A stretch of DNA of 64,000 nucleotides. Source: Chenopodium formosanum (lineage: Eukaryota; Streptophyta; Magnoliopsida; Caryophyllales; Amaranthaceae). Positions 10,919-21,650 of the stretch are shown here, piece after piece. Both the position numbers and the translations under genes were made by a program. A model generated the notes under the pieces. The model saw nothing but the letters and a program-made list of their open reading frames with translations. It was not told the DNA's origin and searched no databases. Position 1 is the stretch's first letter. Every line of letters begins with the position of its first letter. The stretch lies in assembly GCA_024500155.1 (NCBI GenBank), contig CM044858.1:34329786-34393785 (forward strand), given 5' to 3'.

Positions 10919-12300
10919 CACACCTCTGCGGCGCGGCTCTACTTAGCTTCCAAACATCTGGTATGCACACATTAGACCAAAAACATTGCGAAGGTTGAAG
11001 TTTGAACATGATCATTCTCCTTGCCTATAATAATAAATTAATAGCATCGTGGATTTGTGGGTGACTGTAACCTATTCGTACCGCGACCTTCTGAACAATC
11101 GGCATTTTACATTTTAGTTTGTATGTTCTTGTCATAAGACCCACTAAGTATCAATAACTATTGGAATCTCAGTATGTAGTATACTACTGAACCCAACATT
11201 ATTGTTTAAGTAAAATTGTATCAGTGCTCTAAGATAAAATATTTAAGTGAAAGTGAGGAATACCTTATGTGGTTAGAGCTTTCCTCCCGATATCAGAAGA
11301 TCCGGGATCAATTCTCATAAGTTGAATCAACAATTAATTTGGTAGACCTTATGACAAATTAATAACCATTCCCTTAAACAAAAGGAAATTAGTTATAACT
11401 ATTATGATTGGTTATTAGCTTGATCATTTCTTTTGTAGTGAGAGTAGTATACAATAATGTTAGCAAATTCTTCCTTCAAAAAAAATAAAAAAAAGAAAAA
11501 AAATAAAAGAAAACGTTAGCAAAATCTAAAATCAACATAACATTGTCAATAAATGATATAAGAACAATGGTAGGTGTAAAACTTCTTTTATTTGAAGATT
11601 GGTACATTCAATGGTAAGATAAGAAAACAGAATTGTCATCTCTAGTTTCTAAACTTAAAATCATAATTGTCAAACATACATCACCTTAATCTTCTTTGAC
11701 TTTCTTTGATCTTGACTTTTATTGACTTGACCTCTGTCTTCTTGGATGATTCTCTCATTGATCCTGTTTTCGTAATTTAAGGATTTGGATTCTGTACAAT
11801 TCCACCCTCAATATAGCTCACCGTTAGAGCAGCAGCAATGCAGCATTAGCATAGTAGTACGGTAGCAATCTAGTAATACCCAAGTACTGCCGGATTACCA
11901 TTGATCACATTTGTTATTAATGGCTTCGGAATATAATTGATCAAAGAATTGTTCCCGACTTCAAACATTTGTCCCGGCCAGTACGACTAAAAACATAGCT
12001 TGCTCGAGTTGCTTCAAAACTTCATTACAAACACCTCAGAATCCTATAAAATCAAAAGAATTCAACTCAATAATTCTCTAAGCTAGGAAAACATTGGAAA
12101 CAATAATTGTGTTACTAGACAGTAGACATTGAGTATACTTATTTTAATTTTTACACAATCGATAATCACCTAGTGAGCAAGTTATATCTATGTTTTAGCT
12201 AGCTAAATTAACAAGTATATACAAGTATATGAATTATTAACCATAAGAGAGATGTACTTCAATATACAAAACCAAGCAAGTACTCTATTATTATAGAAGC
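10919..12300. other. gene-free segment with a SINE-like patch
   Basis: No protein gene. Local repeat C occurs at about 11038-11075. At about 11270-11335 the tRNA-like string GTGGTTAGAGCTTTCC, then CCCGAT and GATCCGGGATCAATTCTC, matches a sequence at 56095-56175 on the other strand; both look like diverged tRNA-derived SINE heads. The rest (11340-12300) holds simple AT-rich sequence. Confidence 0.45.
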
Positions 12301-12394
12301 AAAGTGGACACTTTCTTGGATGATTAAGGCGATTGTATTTTGGTTGACGATAAGTTGCGCGCTGCTCCTTTAAAGCTGTAGCCGGCGTAAGATA

Positions 12395-12503
12395 AGAAGG
12401 GCATCCGGTGGTATAGCCAGTGTTTGCACTTGTGAGCGAACGCGATCCAATTTGTTGGTCTCACTAGTGCAAACATTGGCGAGGCCACCGGAAAAGGCCT
12501 TCT
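12395..12503 (-). ncRNA. miRNA-like hairpin locus, copy 1
   Basis: Two arms, 12457-12503 and 12395-12436, are inverted complements over about 42-47 bases with few mismatches, separated by a 20-base loop. Shared arm blocks are AGAAGG, TCCGGTGG, GCCA/GCCAAT, GTTTGCACT and GTGAG. On the minus strand a TATATAAA box lies at 12606-12613, about 100 bases upstream, as for a Pol II MIRNA gene. The locus is paralogous to 36499-36623: both arms align and the similarity continues past the 3' arm (CGCCGGCTACAGCT versus CGCCGATGACAGCT). I do not recognise a known miRNA family. Minus strand was chosen from the TATA box. It could instead be a non-functional inverted duplication; small-RNA evidence is lacking. 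Confidence 0.5.
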
Positions 12504-12605
12504 AAGGCAATACAATGGCTGCTTACTAAAGTATATTCATACCTATAATGATTTTTATATTTTATGATTGTATGAATGTAATTGAGGATTTTTATCACCC
12601 TTAGC

Positions 12606-12613
12606 TTTATATA
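12606..12613 (-). promoter_or_regulatory. candidate TATA box for hairpin locus 1
   Basis: TATATAAA on the minus strand, about 100 bases upstream of the 5' arm of the hairpin. Such strings are common by chance in AT-rich DNA; support comes from the paralogous locus having the same arrangement. Confidence 0.4.
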
Positions 12614-12619
12614 TTGCAA

Positions 12620-13077
12620 ACTAATGCACAAAAATTCAGGATGAGTAAGAGATGGTGAGAACCCTTCATTAATTAATTAGTTTGACTTGGTTTTATTTGA
12701 TACATAATTAGTTTATTACTTCCTCTTATTGCATGAATGCTAATGATCTGCCAATTATATTATTCACCCAAATTGCCCATTGACAATACATTTATTTTAT
12801 TTATTGATGATCAATTTCTATACTAGCTAGAGTAGGTACTACATAGTACGTTCTACATATGGTTTATATAAATATAATAAAATGATTATAATAGTATGTT
12901 ACATCCCTACATCAACCTCCCTAATTAATTAATTATTAATATTGGATAATACTCATAATAGTATTCTAATTGCGGAATAAGCATGATATCATTGTGTATG
13001 ATGAGATTTTCCATTGACAAAAAAAATGTATTTAATTTTAATGAATTGAAAGAACGATCAAGAATAATCAAGAGAGC

Positions 13078-13085
<8 letters not shown>
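12620..13085. other. gene-free AT-rich segment
   Basis: Nothing recognised other than AT-rich sequence; the open frames on both strands here are extended by the neighbouring AT microsatellite. Confidence 0.5.

Positions 13086-13149
<64 letters not shown>
13086..13149. repeat. (AT)n microsatellite
   Basis: About 32 uninterrupted AT dinucleotides. Palindromic and likely length-polymorphic. Confidence 0.95.
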
Positions 13150-13151
<2 letters not shown>

Positions 13152-13159
13152 TTCTTTTT

Positions 13160-13320
13160 TTTTTAATAGTTGCAACACACCTTTTATCACACTTTTTGAG
13201 GAGGTGATTAGACCAGGTAAACGAATTAATTAAGTTATGAAATTTTAACCATATCAACTTATCCCTTTTTTCTTATCGGTGGTAAAAATTTGCGATTTAA
13301 TTTATCCGTTTACCTTATAT
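13160..13320. mobile_element. Stowaway MITE fragment
   Basis: AGTTGCAACACACCTTTT, GAGGAGGTGATTAG and GGTAAACGAAT match, in order, the reverse complement of the Stowaway element at 43486-43718. Ends are obscured by the flanking AT repeats. Confidence 0.5.
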
Positions 13321-13410
13321 ATGTATATGTGTGTGTATATATATATATATATGTATATATATATGTATGTATATGTATATATGTATATATGTATATATAT
13401 ATATATATGT
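13316..13410. repeat. compound (ATGT)n/(AT)n microsatellite
   Basis: Irregular TATATGTA and GTGT interruptions in an AT repeat of about 95 bp. Confidence 0.9.
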
Positions 13411-13741
13411 ATTTCCTCAATATATTTTTAATTATCTTATCCTATATGAACTAACAAGGTTTAATAAGTTTTGATAAGTTTAACTAAGTTATAAGAAGTT
13501 TTTTTTTAAAAAAAAAGTTATAAGATAAGTTTAGATAAGTAAAATCAAGTGAATAAATCACACCTTTTTTAGACCTTATTTGATTTTAATTCTCGTGAAC
13601 ATATCTAAATGAACTAATAATAGCAAAATTTATTTGAACCTATTTTCTATAAATTAGTGATACTAAATTGAATATACAAAACCTTAACACTTTGAGTAAA
13701 AAAAAAAAAGGGTTATTTGCAAATATATATAAATTAATTTT
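13411..13741. other. gene-free AT-rich segment
   Basis: Contains a small inverted repeat around 13490-13525 (AAGTTATAAGAAG, T-run, A-run, AAGTTATAAGATAAG). No gene. A Stowaway-like left end (CTCCCTCTGTCCCACTATAG) begins at about 13745, with no clear matching right end. Confidence 0.45.
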
Positions 13742-13865
13742 GTACTCCCTCTGTCCCACTATAGTTCTTGTTTGTGATATTTCACATTAATTAAATAATA
13801 GGAAAATAAAGTACATAAAATACATGAAAAGGGAGAAAATACAAGATATATGAGTGGGATACAAA

Positions 13866-14246
13866 TCTATCAATTATTACTAAAACAAAACATTGTTGAC
13901 ATCATCAACCCTCAAATTATATATCCTACGTGTCATTCTCACATAAAAAAATTTCCCTCCATCAATTCTATGTGTGATGTCATCAAATATTAATATTTCA
14001 TTTTTTTTTACTTTAATGCATAAGCGTCTCTACATAATTCAATCAATTAAGTTTCTCTCTTAAATTATAGTTTCACAAACCTAATTTATTTGATGTTTGA
14101 TCGTGGTTTTAATTTTTTTTTTTAACTTTCCTTAAATTGAAATTATTTTTATATCTAATTCTAATCTTCATATACAATATGTTGTTATAGAACATAAATT
14201 ACAACAAAGATTAATACTAACTGTGCATCGTATGGGGATAATCTAG
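13866..14246 (+). mobile_element. Helitron-like non-autonomous element
   Basis: Starts TC (TCTATCAATTATTACTAAAAC) and ends with CTAG followed by T. The preceding TGTGCATCGTATGGGG resembles the small 3' hairpin of plant Helitrons (usual form CCCGTGCATCGCACGGG) though the stem is degraded. No TSD, as expected for A^T insertion. A related fragment is at 2341-2455. Non-coding. Confidence 0.5.
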
Positions 14247-14288
14247 TAATAGATACATAAAGAAAGACAAAAGTACATAAAAGTTGGT

Positions 14289-14528
14289 CAGGGCAGTGGC
14301 ACGGGTAGAATATTGAGTGTGGAGGGGTAATTAATAATTAAAAAAAATGCTTGCATATAAAGACTTGAACTTGAAACTAAGGTAAATGCATAACCATTAT
14401 AATCAAAGTTAATTTGATGTTATTTATTGCATCAAAATTGTATTTAACCTATAAATTTACACTTTTACCTAAAAAACAATTTATGGTGGAGATGGTGCTA
14501 CCGACGCCCCATTATAGATCCGCCCCTG
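14289..14528. mobile_element. hAT-like MITE, decayed
   Basis: Ends CAGGGCAGTGGCACG and GATCCGCCCCTG are imperfect inverted repeats of the CAGGGGCGG type seen in plant hAT MITEs. I could not see a convincing 8-bp TSD, so the boundaries are less certain than for other hAT elements in the window. Confidence 0.5.
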
Positions 14529-14799
14529 GGTGAGGGCACAAATTATAAAAGATTTTGTGTGGGCTTTTTAGATATCTCATAGTGTTTAAAAAAGGAAAAC
14601 ATAATTAATAAGAACAACATGTTAAGACATTCAAGAAGGAAAACATGAACTATATTATGGGATGAAGCTAAGGGAGTAGAGTTTTAAAATTAAATGTATT
14701 TGTGTGTACAAATTGGAATATTTCTCTACCTATAGGGTACATAACTACATATGATTTTTAGGGAAGTTTGGGTTATATTTTATGATACACCATGTAATT

Positions 14800-14895
14800 T
14801 GGATTCTTGTTTTGCGTTGGTTTTCTCAAACTGAGCCAGTGAGTCAACAGATCTCCAACATCTATAGATGTGAAATTTGGTCGTGGCTAGGTTGG
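14800..14895 (+). repeat. local repeat A, copy 2
   Basis: CAACAGATCTCCAACATCTA, TAGATGTGAAATTTGGTC and GTGGCTAGGTTGGCA match the core of repeat A. The upstream AATAATGTTGCA block is not seen here. Confidence 0.6.
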
Positions 14896-15108
14896 CAAGT
14901 TATAATCAATAATGAAATACTAGTATAAATTAAACCGCCCCTCATACATAAATAAATTTTTTTAAAAAAAGGATTAAATAGGAATAATTAAACAACCTTG
15001 ATTGTTAACTATTTGTGAGTTCAAACAAACTTACATTTTACTTGTTTTTCGGTAGTTGATAATTTAATGTTATATAAAGGAAAATCTTGTCTCAAAAAAA
15101 AAAAGAAA

Positions 15109-15168
<60 letters not shown>

Positions 15169-15403
15169 GAAAATGTCGTTAATGATCAATTAGTTTATTC
15201 AGTTACTTAAAGTCTTAAGATGGATTAAAAATGTTCCGTCAGCAATATTTGCTCTTTTGATCTCGCTACACCAATTAAAAAAAAAAAAAAAAAGAAAAAA
15301 GAAAATGCCCTCTACCCTCTAATGATCTACCCTCCAATTTTAATGAAGCGATAATTCTACATCTGATCAATGTCAACATCACATCACTTTTGGACACTTG
15401 TAA
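14896..15403. repeat. gene-free segment with (AT)n microsatellite
   Basis: An A-rich stretch at 15090-15118 is followed by about 24 AT dinucleotides at 15117-15165. A second A-run lies at 15277-15300. No gene. Confidence 0.7.
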
Positions 15404-15770
15404 GGTCTTGTTCTCTTCACCCGAAACAAGTAGATCTGGTCTAATTTTATCAAGGTCTGGTCTGGTCTGGTCTGATCTGAATTTTTCAGATCTGGTCTAA
15501 TCTAATCTGATTCCAAATTTTGACTAAACTTTGACCACATTTTAATACTAATCTATAAAGAAAAACATTATTAAAATGGATCTTGTTAGATTCATCTCAT
15601 TATGAACTTTTCAAATATACAATTTTCATAATTTTTTTAATACTCAATTAACGATATTTAGCAATAAGTAAATGATAATTAAAAATTCTTATCTGATTTG
15701 ATCTGAATGTTTCTGGTCTGATCTGAATTTATAAGTAATAAGTACCTGAAATAAGTTGAAGAACAAGTCC
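15404..15770. mobile_element. PIF/Harbinger-like MITE with TCTGGTC repeats
   Basis: Terminal inverted repeats GGTCTTGTTCT and AGAACAAGTCC (imperfect) are flanked by TAA and TGA, a probable degraded 3-bp TWA duplication. Internal TCTGGTCTGATCTGA motifs are repeated near both ends. Compare the sharper Harbinger-like element at 28743-28954, which has GGGCCTGTTC ends. Confidence 0.6.
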
Positions 15771-15801
15771 TGAGTTTATGAGTCGTTCAACAAAACTTAT
15801 A

Positions 15802-16171
15802 CTTTCTCCGTTTTTTTATCGTTGCAACATATACTTTTCTAAAAGGAAAATGTTTCAATAATTGCAAGTTGTAACTACACTATAAAAGGAAGGTTTTTAT
15901 AGTGAAAATTTTACTACCTTTATTTAAAACTCATGGCTACTTGATTATATTCTAAACACCAACCCTCCCTTTGTCTTGTTGGTTAGGATCTTTCCAAACC
16001 ATTACAAGGTTAGGGGTTCGAGCCTTCGAGGGTTGGTAGGAGGAGAAGAGAGAGAAAGTGATACTCTAAACAACCACTTAACCTCATTTAAGTGAAATTA
16101 TGTGAGGTTCACTTTTCTTAAATGACATGATAAAGTGTGTGTTGCAACTATAAATTAAGAAACAAAGAAAA
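15802..16171. mobile_element. Stowaway MITE, interrupted by a SINE
   Basis: CTTTCTCCGTTTTTTTATCG with GTTGCAAC just inside, and GTTGCAAC then an imperfect complement (TTAAGAAACAAAGAAAA) at the other end, with TA on both sides. A SINE-like insert of about 106 bp sits inside. Confidence 0.65.
15959..16064 (+). mobile_element. tRNA-derived SINE
   Basis: A direct repeat TCTAAACA (15951-15958 and 16065-16072) flanks it. A box-A-like TTGTTGGTTAGGAT and a box B GGTTCGAGCC are spaced about 40 bp apart, as in tRNA-derived internal Pol III promoters. The 3' end is purine-rich (GAGAGAGAAAG), not poly-A. Short and non-coding. Confidence 0.65.
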
Positions 16172-16207
16172 TACAAGTACTTGTACACGGTAATTGAAGG
16201 TCTATTA

Positions 16208-16509
16208 CTCCCTCCATTTTTAAATACTTGTTCCATTTTTTCAAACGCAGAGTTTTACGAGAAATTGGAGAAAGAAATAAAATATGGATGTTGTGGGGTT
16301 GGTTGAAGAATAAAAAATTATAAAAAGCAAAAGTAGTGGAGAAATTAGAGGAGTGAGAATATGAAATTAATAATATATGATATTTGTTGGGTCCACTAGG
16401 TGAGAGAAATGATTAAATGTTGTAAAAACATTCCAAATAAGGAAATAAAGCAAGTATTTAAAAACGACCGAAAAAGGAAAGTGGAGCAAGTATTTAAAAA
16501 CGAAGACAG
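16208..16509. mobile_element. Stowaway MITE
   Basis: CTCCCTCCATTTTTAAATAC and GTATTTAAAAACGAAGACAG are imperfect terminal inverted repeats bounded by TA (16206-16207, 16510-16511). About 302 bp, non-coding. Confidence 0.75.
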
Positions 16510-17599
16510 TATTAATTAACTTAGTGTAATATTTACCGCATTATCTCATTTTCCATGAGTATTAGTGTGTGTGTAGTGTAAAGCTGTCAATTCGGGTAAA
16601 CGGGTCGGGTAAGAATGGGTCGGGTGAACTCGGGTCAGGTCAATTCTGGTTGGTCATGCTTGAGTCGAGTCACGCCGGGTCTTACATCTTATCGGGTTTG
16701 GGTCGGGTTAATAGTAGCTAGGTTGGGTTACATTCAGGTCGGATTAATAGTAGGTCGGGTTTAATTCGAGTTAAAACGAGTTAGGGTCATTCTCGGATTC
16801 GAGTCGGGTTCGGTTCAAGTCAATAATTTGCGGGTTAAAATCAGATCGGGTCATTCTTTGGTTTGAGTTGGGTTCGGTTCAAGTCAATAATTTGCGGGTT
16901 GTAATCAGGTCGGGTCATTTTCAGATTGGGTCATACTCAGGTTCAAGTCAGCAAGTCAATAATTTGCGGGTTATAATCAGGTCGGATCATTACCAAGTCG
17001 GATCATTCTCGGATCCGGTTCAAGTCAATAATTTTTGGGTTATTGTAGACACCCATTTGTGTCTCCCCAAAACCAAATCCAGTGATGAATACCTTTCGCG
17101 TCGAACCATAATCGAATGAGGTGAAAGTGTGAAAAGTCTAGTGTTGCGGTTAGTTTTTATTAAAAATCTTTCTTTCTGTTTTCGAAAACCCACTCTATTT
17201 TATAAAAACGTCCAATCCAGTTTAGTTTGGTCCATGATAAGGGTCCAATAATGGTGTAGTTGGATGGGGCTTGAAAAGACCTTTCCAACTATATATTATA
17301 AGCCCAATTCCGATGAATAATGAGGAAGTTATGGCCAAAATTCTAAACTGGGCCCAAATCGGATTTTATCTACGACCCAATGATCATGAGGAGGGTCCAA
17401 AGGTTTAATCCTATTCCTAAACTAATTAGGATTGATTAGAATCTTCTATAAGTTTCTAAAATATCTTAATTATCCTTTTTTGAAAAGATAAGATTAAGGA
17501 ATTTGATTTAAATAAAAACTTTCCTTTTTTATAAAAACTTTTTTATAAGAGTCTATTACTTGGATTTAAGAAGGACGGTTTGAGATGAAACGATCTTCA

Positions 17600-18060
17600 A
17601 TAGCTTTCACTATGATTGGGGAGGTTATTATTTGAGAAGAACGATTCAAGATGAAGCGGTCTTTGATAGCTTTCGCTAAGATTGTGGAAGTTGTCACCAA
17701 GATTTGAGAAGATAGCACGAGATGGGCGATATTCGACAACATTCACTAAGATTGTGGAAGTTGTCACCTATATTTGAGAAGAGCGGTTCGTGATGAGGCG
17801 GTCTTCGACAACATTCGCTAAGATTGTGGAGGTTGTCACCTAGATTTGAGAAGAGCGGTTCGTGATGAGGCGGTCTTCGATAATGCCCGCTAAGATTGTG
17901 GAAGTTGTCACCTATATTTGAGAAGAGCGGTTCGTGATGAGGCGATCTTCGATGACATTCGCTATGATTGGGAAGGTTGTCACCATGATTCAAGGAAAAG
18001 CTCGAGATGTAGCAGCAATGATAGACAGTGTTCCCTAGGATGTGGAGAGTTGTCACAAAT
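17600..18060 (+). repeat. 72-bp tandem repeat near retrotransposon 3' end
   Basis: The anchor GATTGTGGAAGTTGTCACC or variants recurs at about 17614, 17680, 17750, 17822, 17894, 17966 and 18038, giving units of 66-72 bp, with 72 bp for the last four intervals. Later material to about 18300 holds decayed units (GATTGTCACCAAGAAG and others). The period is a multiple of three, so one minus-strand frame stays open as a 24-residue repeat; I regard that frame as a by-product, not a gene. Tandem repeats just upstream of the 3' LTR are known in Tat-lineage elements and can seed satellites. Confidence 0.8.
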
Positions 18061-18511
18061 TCTGAAGATGGCGAGATATGGTCACCTTCGACGGTCCCTC
18101 AAGATAAAGAAGAGATTGTCTATAGCGGCGACGCACTGCCGTGGCGGCGTACTGCCACAACCCTGAAGATGACAACGTACAGTTATTTTCGACGATGTTC
18201 CCGAGATACTGTGGAGGATTGTCACCAAGAAGTGTTGAAGATGACGACGCAATGTTACCTTCAAAGATGGCGTTCTCTAGCTTGTAGAAGGTCGTCAAAA
18301 CGAAATGCAACAAATTGGTTACCTCCAGAGACGTGTGCTCGACGGTGCAAGATACGCGTTTCTTAAACTCTTTTATCTGTTTAACTAACATTGTTTTACA
18401 GGTATCGGCGTTATAAAAATGATTTAGGATCGCAAAACGTTTTGAATCATTCTCCGTCCCTATCGCTACTTTGACTTTTGTTTTCGAAACCTAAATTTCT
18501 CCAAACTCAGT

Positions 18512-18526
18512 CAAAGTGGGGGCTTC
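18512..18526 (+). other. polypurine tract region
   Basis: CAAAGTGGGGGCTTC immediately precedes the 3' LTR start TGTAGACACC. A G-rich purine run here primes plus-strand synthesis in LTR retrotransposons and fixes the element as plus-strand. Confidence 0.75.
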
Positions 18527-21009
18527 TGTAGACACCCATTTGTGTCTCCCCAAAACCAAACCCAGTGATGAATACCTTTCGCGTCGAACCATAATCGAAT
18601 GAGGTGAAAGTGTGAAAAGTCTAGTGTTGCGGTTAGTTTTTATTAAAAATCTTTCTTTCTGTTTTCGAAAACCCACTCTATTTTATAAAAACGTCCAATC
18701 CAGTTTAGTTTGGTCCATGATAAGGGTCCAATAATGATTTAGTTGGATGGGGCTTGAAAAGATCTTTCCAACGATATATTATAAGCCCAATTCCGATTAA
18801 TAATGAGGAAGTTATGGCCAAAATACTAAACTGGGCCCAAACCGGATTTTATCTACGACCCAATGATCATGAGGAGGGTCCAAAGGTTTAATCCTATTCC
18901 TAAACTAATTAGGATTGATTAGAATCTTCTATAAGTTTCTAAAATATCTTAATTATCCTTTTTTGAAAAGATAAGATTAAGGTATTTGATTTAAATAAAA
19001 ACTTTCCTTTTTTTAAAGTCCTATTTCTATTCGGATTTAAAGATGTTCAAAGATAGTCAGATATTATTTTTGTGCCTCATATTTTTTATCCAAATTTTAT
19101 ATGGTTGGATAGATCTTGAAATTATATTTCCAATGATATATTATAATAATAAATCCGAGCTATAACAAAAAAGATATGAAAAGAATACGAAACTCTATCC
19201 AAAACTGACACCCTTTCACTATTTCGACCATATCTTTTTATTTACAAAATATTTTAATCTGATTCTAATAGAATTGGAAAGTAGACTTCAAGAGCTTTCC
19301 AACGACATATTATATGACTTATTTGGACTTCTGGATCAAAAGATATGATAAAAACAAAATCCGCAAAAAACTGTCTTGTCGCGAAACGACAAGCCTGTCG
19401 CCTCGCGACAAGATAAATTTCTGAAGGACAGGTCTAGTTTTCTGGCGACAGAGTGGAGTTTTATTCCTTATCAAATTCTATGATTTTCCGGATTATTTCC
19501 TTATAAATAGGGTCCTCGACCTCCCTTTTTTATTCATCCAATCTCATCTACAATCAACTCTCATTAAGAATTACTCAATTCATATTTTCTCTCTCTCTTT
19601 CTAAACCACCCTTTTACAAATACACAATTCCGCATTCACAAGACTTAGAATTACTTAGCCAAGTTCGAAGTTGCCTTCGCCCTAAACGTGCAAGGTTTGA
19701 TATTTATAAGGGTTTGGTCCAAACTAGTCAAAACTTTATTTAATTTGATTCCAATTTAATTATTTTGTTATTCTTTATTATTTTCATTGAAGTTTACTAA
19801 CTTGTGTATTTTGTTATTAGAAAGAGGTACGAGGCTTCAAAGTAAGTAGATTAGCTTACTCTCTATTTCTTTCATAATGTAGAAAGCATGTTATTTAATG
19901 ATTAATTGCTAGTATCATGTTAGGATGTTTTTAATGCTTTCTAGTATCATGTTTAGGGTACTTTTTATTATTTCTAATATCATGTTAGCATGTTAGTGCC
20001 ATGTTAGATCTAAAGCTTTGATCTTTATTGTTTAGTGACATGCTAGGATTTGTTATTAATCTTGTTAGTAGAGGTGGTTATTGGACAGGGTAGCCCAATG
20101 ATAATAGGGTCAGGGCCAAACTTATAGGGTTTTTAATGGACAGGGCTATTAATGGACAGGGCCTTATTGGGTAGGGTCAATATAGGGCCAACATATTTTT
20201 CAAATTTAGTTGATAAAGAAAATACATAATGTAAAAATAATTATATAGATTAATTTGTATTCATATGTATTTAATAATGGCTTTGTCCAATATTTATTTT
20301 AATTGATATTTTGTAGGCCCGCCCATTATCAGCCCGCGACCCGCATTGGCCCGACCCTATATTGACCCTATAAAATGTGACCCTCTTTGACCCTGACCCG
20401 CAACCGACCCGCACCGACCCTGACCCGACCCGCCCAATAACCAGGTCTACTTGTTAGTATCATGCCTAGGATCTTGCTATTATTATTAAGCTTTATTATG
20501 CCTTATCATGATTATGATTATATTATGATTATTATTATAATTATGATTATTATTCTGCTTTATTATTACGTTGCTTGATTTATATCATTGTTATTGCTTG
20601 ATCACACCTTTTATGCATGTTAAAGGGAATTTGTACTTGAAATCGCGCTTAATAAGATAATTATTAATTTGGTTTAGGCTAATGGTAAACAGGGTAGGTT
20701 TAATATAATGTTTGTATGTTATTCGAAAAGCGCACATGAATACGAGAAGAACAAAGTAGATGCCTATTTTATAGGGCGGGTCCTTTCTTTTGTAGGTTGG
20801 ATTCGTACCCTCATCCCCGAACCCTATTTGGTTCAAGACCTTATGGAGTTGATGGTCCTTTTGGATTGTCTTTTGGGTTTATAAGTTCCTAAAACTTGTT
20901 GGCGACTCTTTTGCTCTCTTTTTCTTCCCTTTGGAACGCCACCATACTTAAGTGTATGATCACAGTGGGGTTCAAGTTTGGGATCATAATGCTTGAAATA
21001 TTCCCTACA
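18527..21009 (+). mobile_element. complete 3' LTR of the Tat-like derivative
   Basis: Runs from TGTAGACACCCATTTGTGTC to AAATATTCCCTACA. Net length without the hAT insert is about 2.1 kb. A TATAAATAGGG box lies at about 19502-19512 followed by CT-rich sequence. High similarity to the 2507-4644 copy throughout, with scattered substitutions. Confidence 0.85.
20069..20449. mobile_element. hAT MITE inside the LTR
   Basis: An exact 8-bp TSD CTTGTTAG (20061-20068 and 20450-20457) flanks TIRs TAGAGGTGGTTATTGG and CCAATAACCAGGTCTA. The pre-insertion sequence is seen in the related LTR at about 4040-4060. Internal GACCCGACCC and AGGGCC motifs are repeated. Non-coding, 381 bp. Confidence 0.9.
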
Positions 21010-21650
21010 GTTATAATCAGGTCGGTGCTTCCCAAGTCTTATTATTCTTGGAATAATTTGTGGGTTTTAACAATCAAGTCGAGTCATTTCCAAGTCGGTT
21101 CATGTTCGGATTCGGGTCTCAAAATATTGGGTTAATACGGGTTAAAGGTTGATATCCGCTGGGGTCATATCGGGTTTATATAGTTAAATTTTTTGGGTTG
21201 GTTTGTTAACAGTTCATGTAATGACGTTCACGTTTAATCATTATCAATTTCTTTATTTATTGAAAGAGAAATAATTTCAGAGTAGTTTAAATTCAAGCTA
21301 ATAAGTTCAAGTAAGTTATATACATTATAAGTTTATAGTATTTTCAATGAAATTCGGGTCGGGTCAATAACAAGTCGGGTTGAATTTGGGTCGGGTCAAT
21401 AATAAGTCGAGTTGATTTCGGGTTGGGTTTGTAACAAGTGGGTTAAAGTAATAGGTCGGGTTAAAATTGGGTTGGGTTAGGAACTAGTCAGGTTAGTAGC
21501 AGGTCGGGTTAAATTTGGATTTTGACGGGTAAAATGGGTTTGGGTCGATTTCGGTTTAGGTCAGATTTAGTTCAGGTCACTAATTTACGGGTTACATTCG
21601 TGTTGGGTCATCTCAAGGTTGGTTTATGTTCGGGTTCGGGTCTCAAATAC

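Larger units (their letters stand above)
17044..21009 (+). mobile_element. Tat-like gypsy deletion derivative
   Basis: TSD GTTAT (17039-17043 and 21010-21014) brackets the element. It begins TGTAGACACC, runs about 500 bp into the 5' LTR, then switches to about 1 kb of internal sequence made largely of tandem repeats, a polypurine tract, and a complete 3' LTR (18527-21009). All of gag-pol and the rest of the 5' LTR are gone. Because both outer ends and the TSD persist, the loss was an internal deletion after insertion or the element was mobilised as a short derivative. LTRs of the same family lie at 2507-4644 and 23186-25347. Confidence 0.85.

Noticed and set aside
12395..12503. Hairpin 1 as a miR171 precursor, because of a CGCCAAT string
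   Set aside because: Only a short match; arm position and the remaining bases do not fit miR171.
12925..13257. Tyr-Ile repeat proteins on both strands
   Set aside because: They are translations of the AT microsatellite.
13081..13410. CRISPR-like or satellite array
   Set aside because: Simple AT and ATGT microsatellites without spacers.
17694..18391. Open frames on both strands with a 24-residue repeat (HHEPLFSN-type)
   Set aside because: The frame stays open because the 72-bp tandem repeat is divisible by three; it is inside a deleted retrotransposon.
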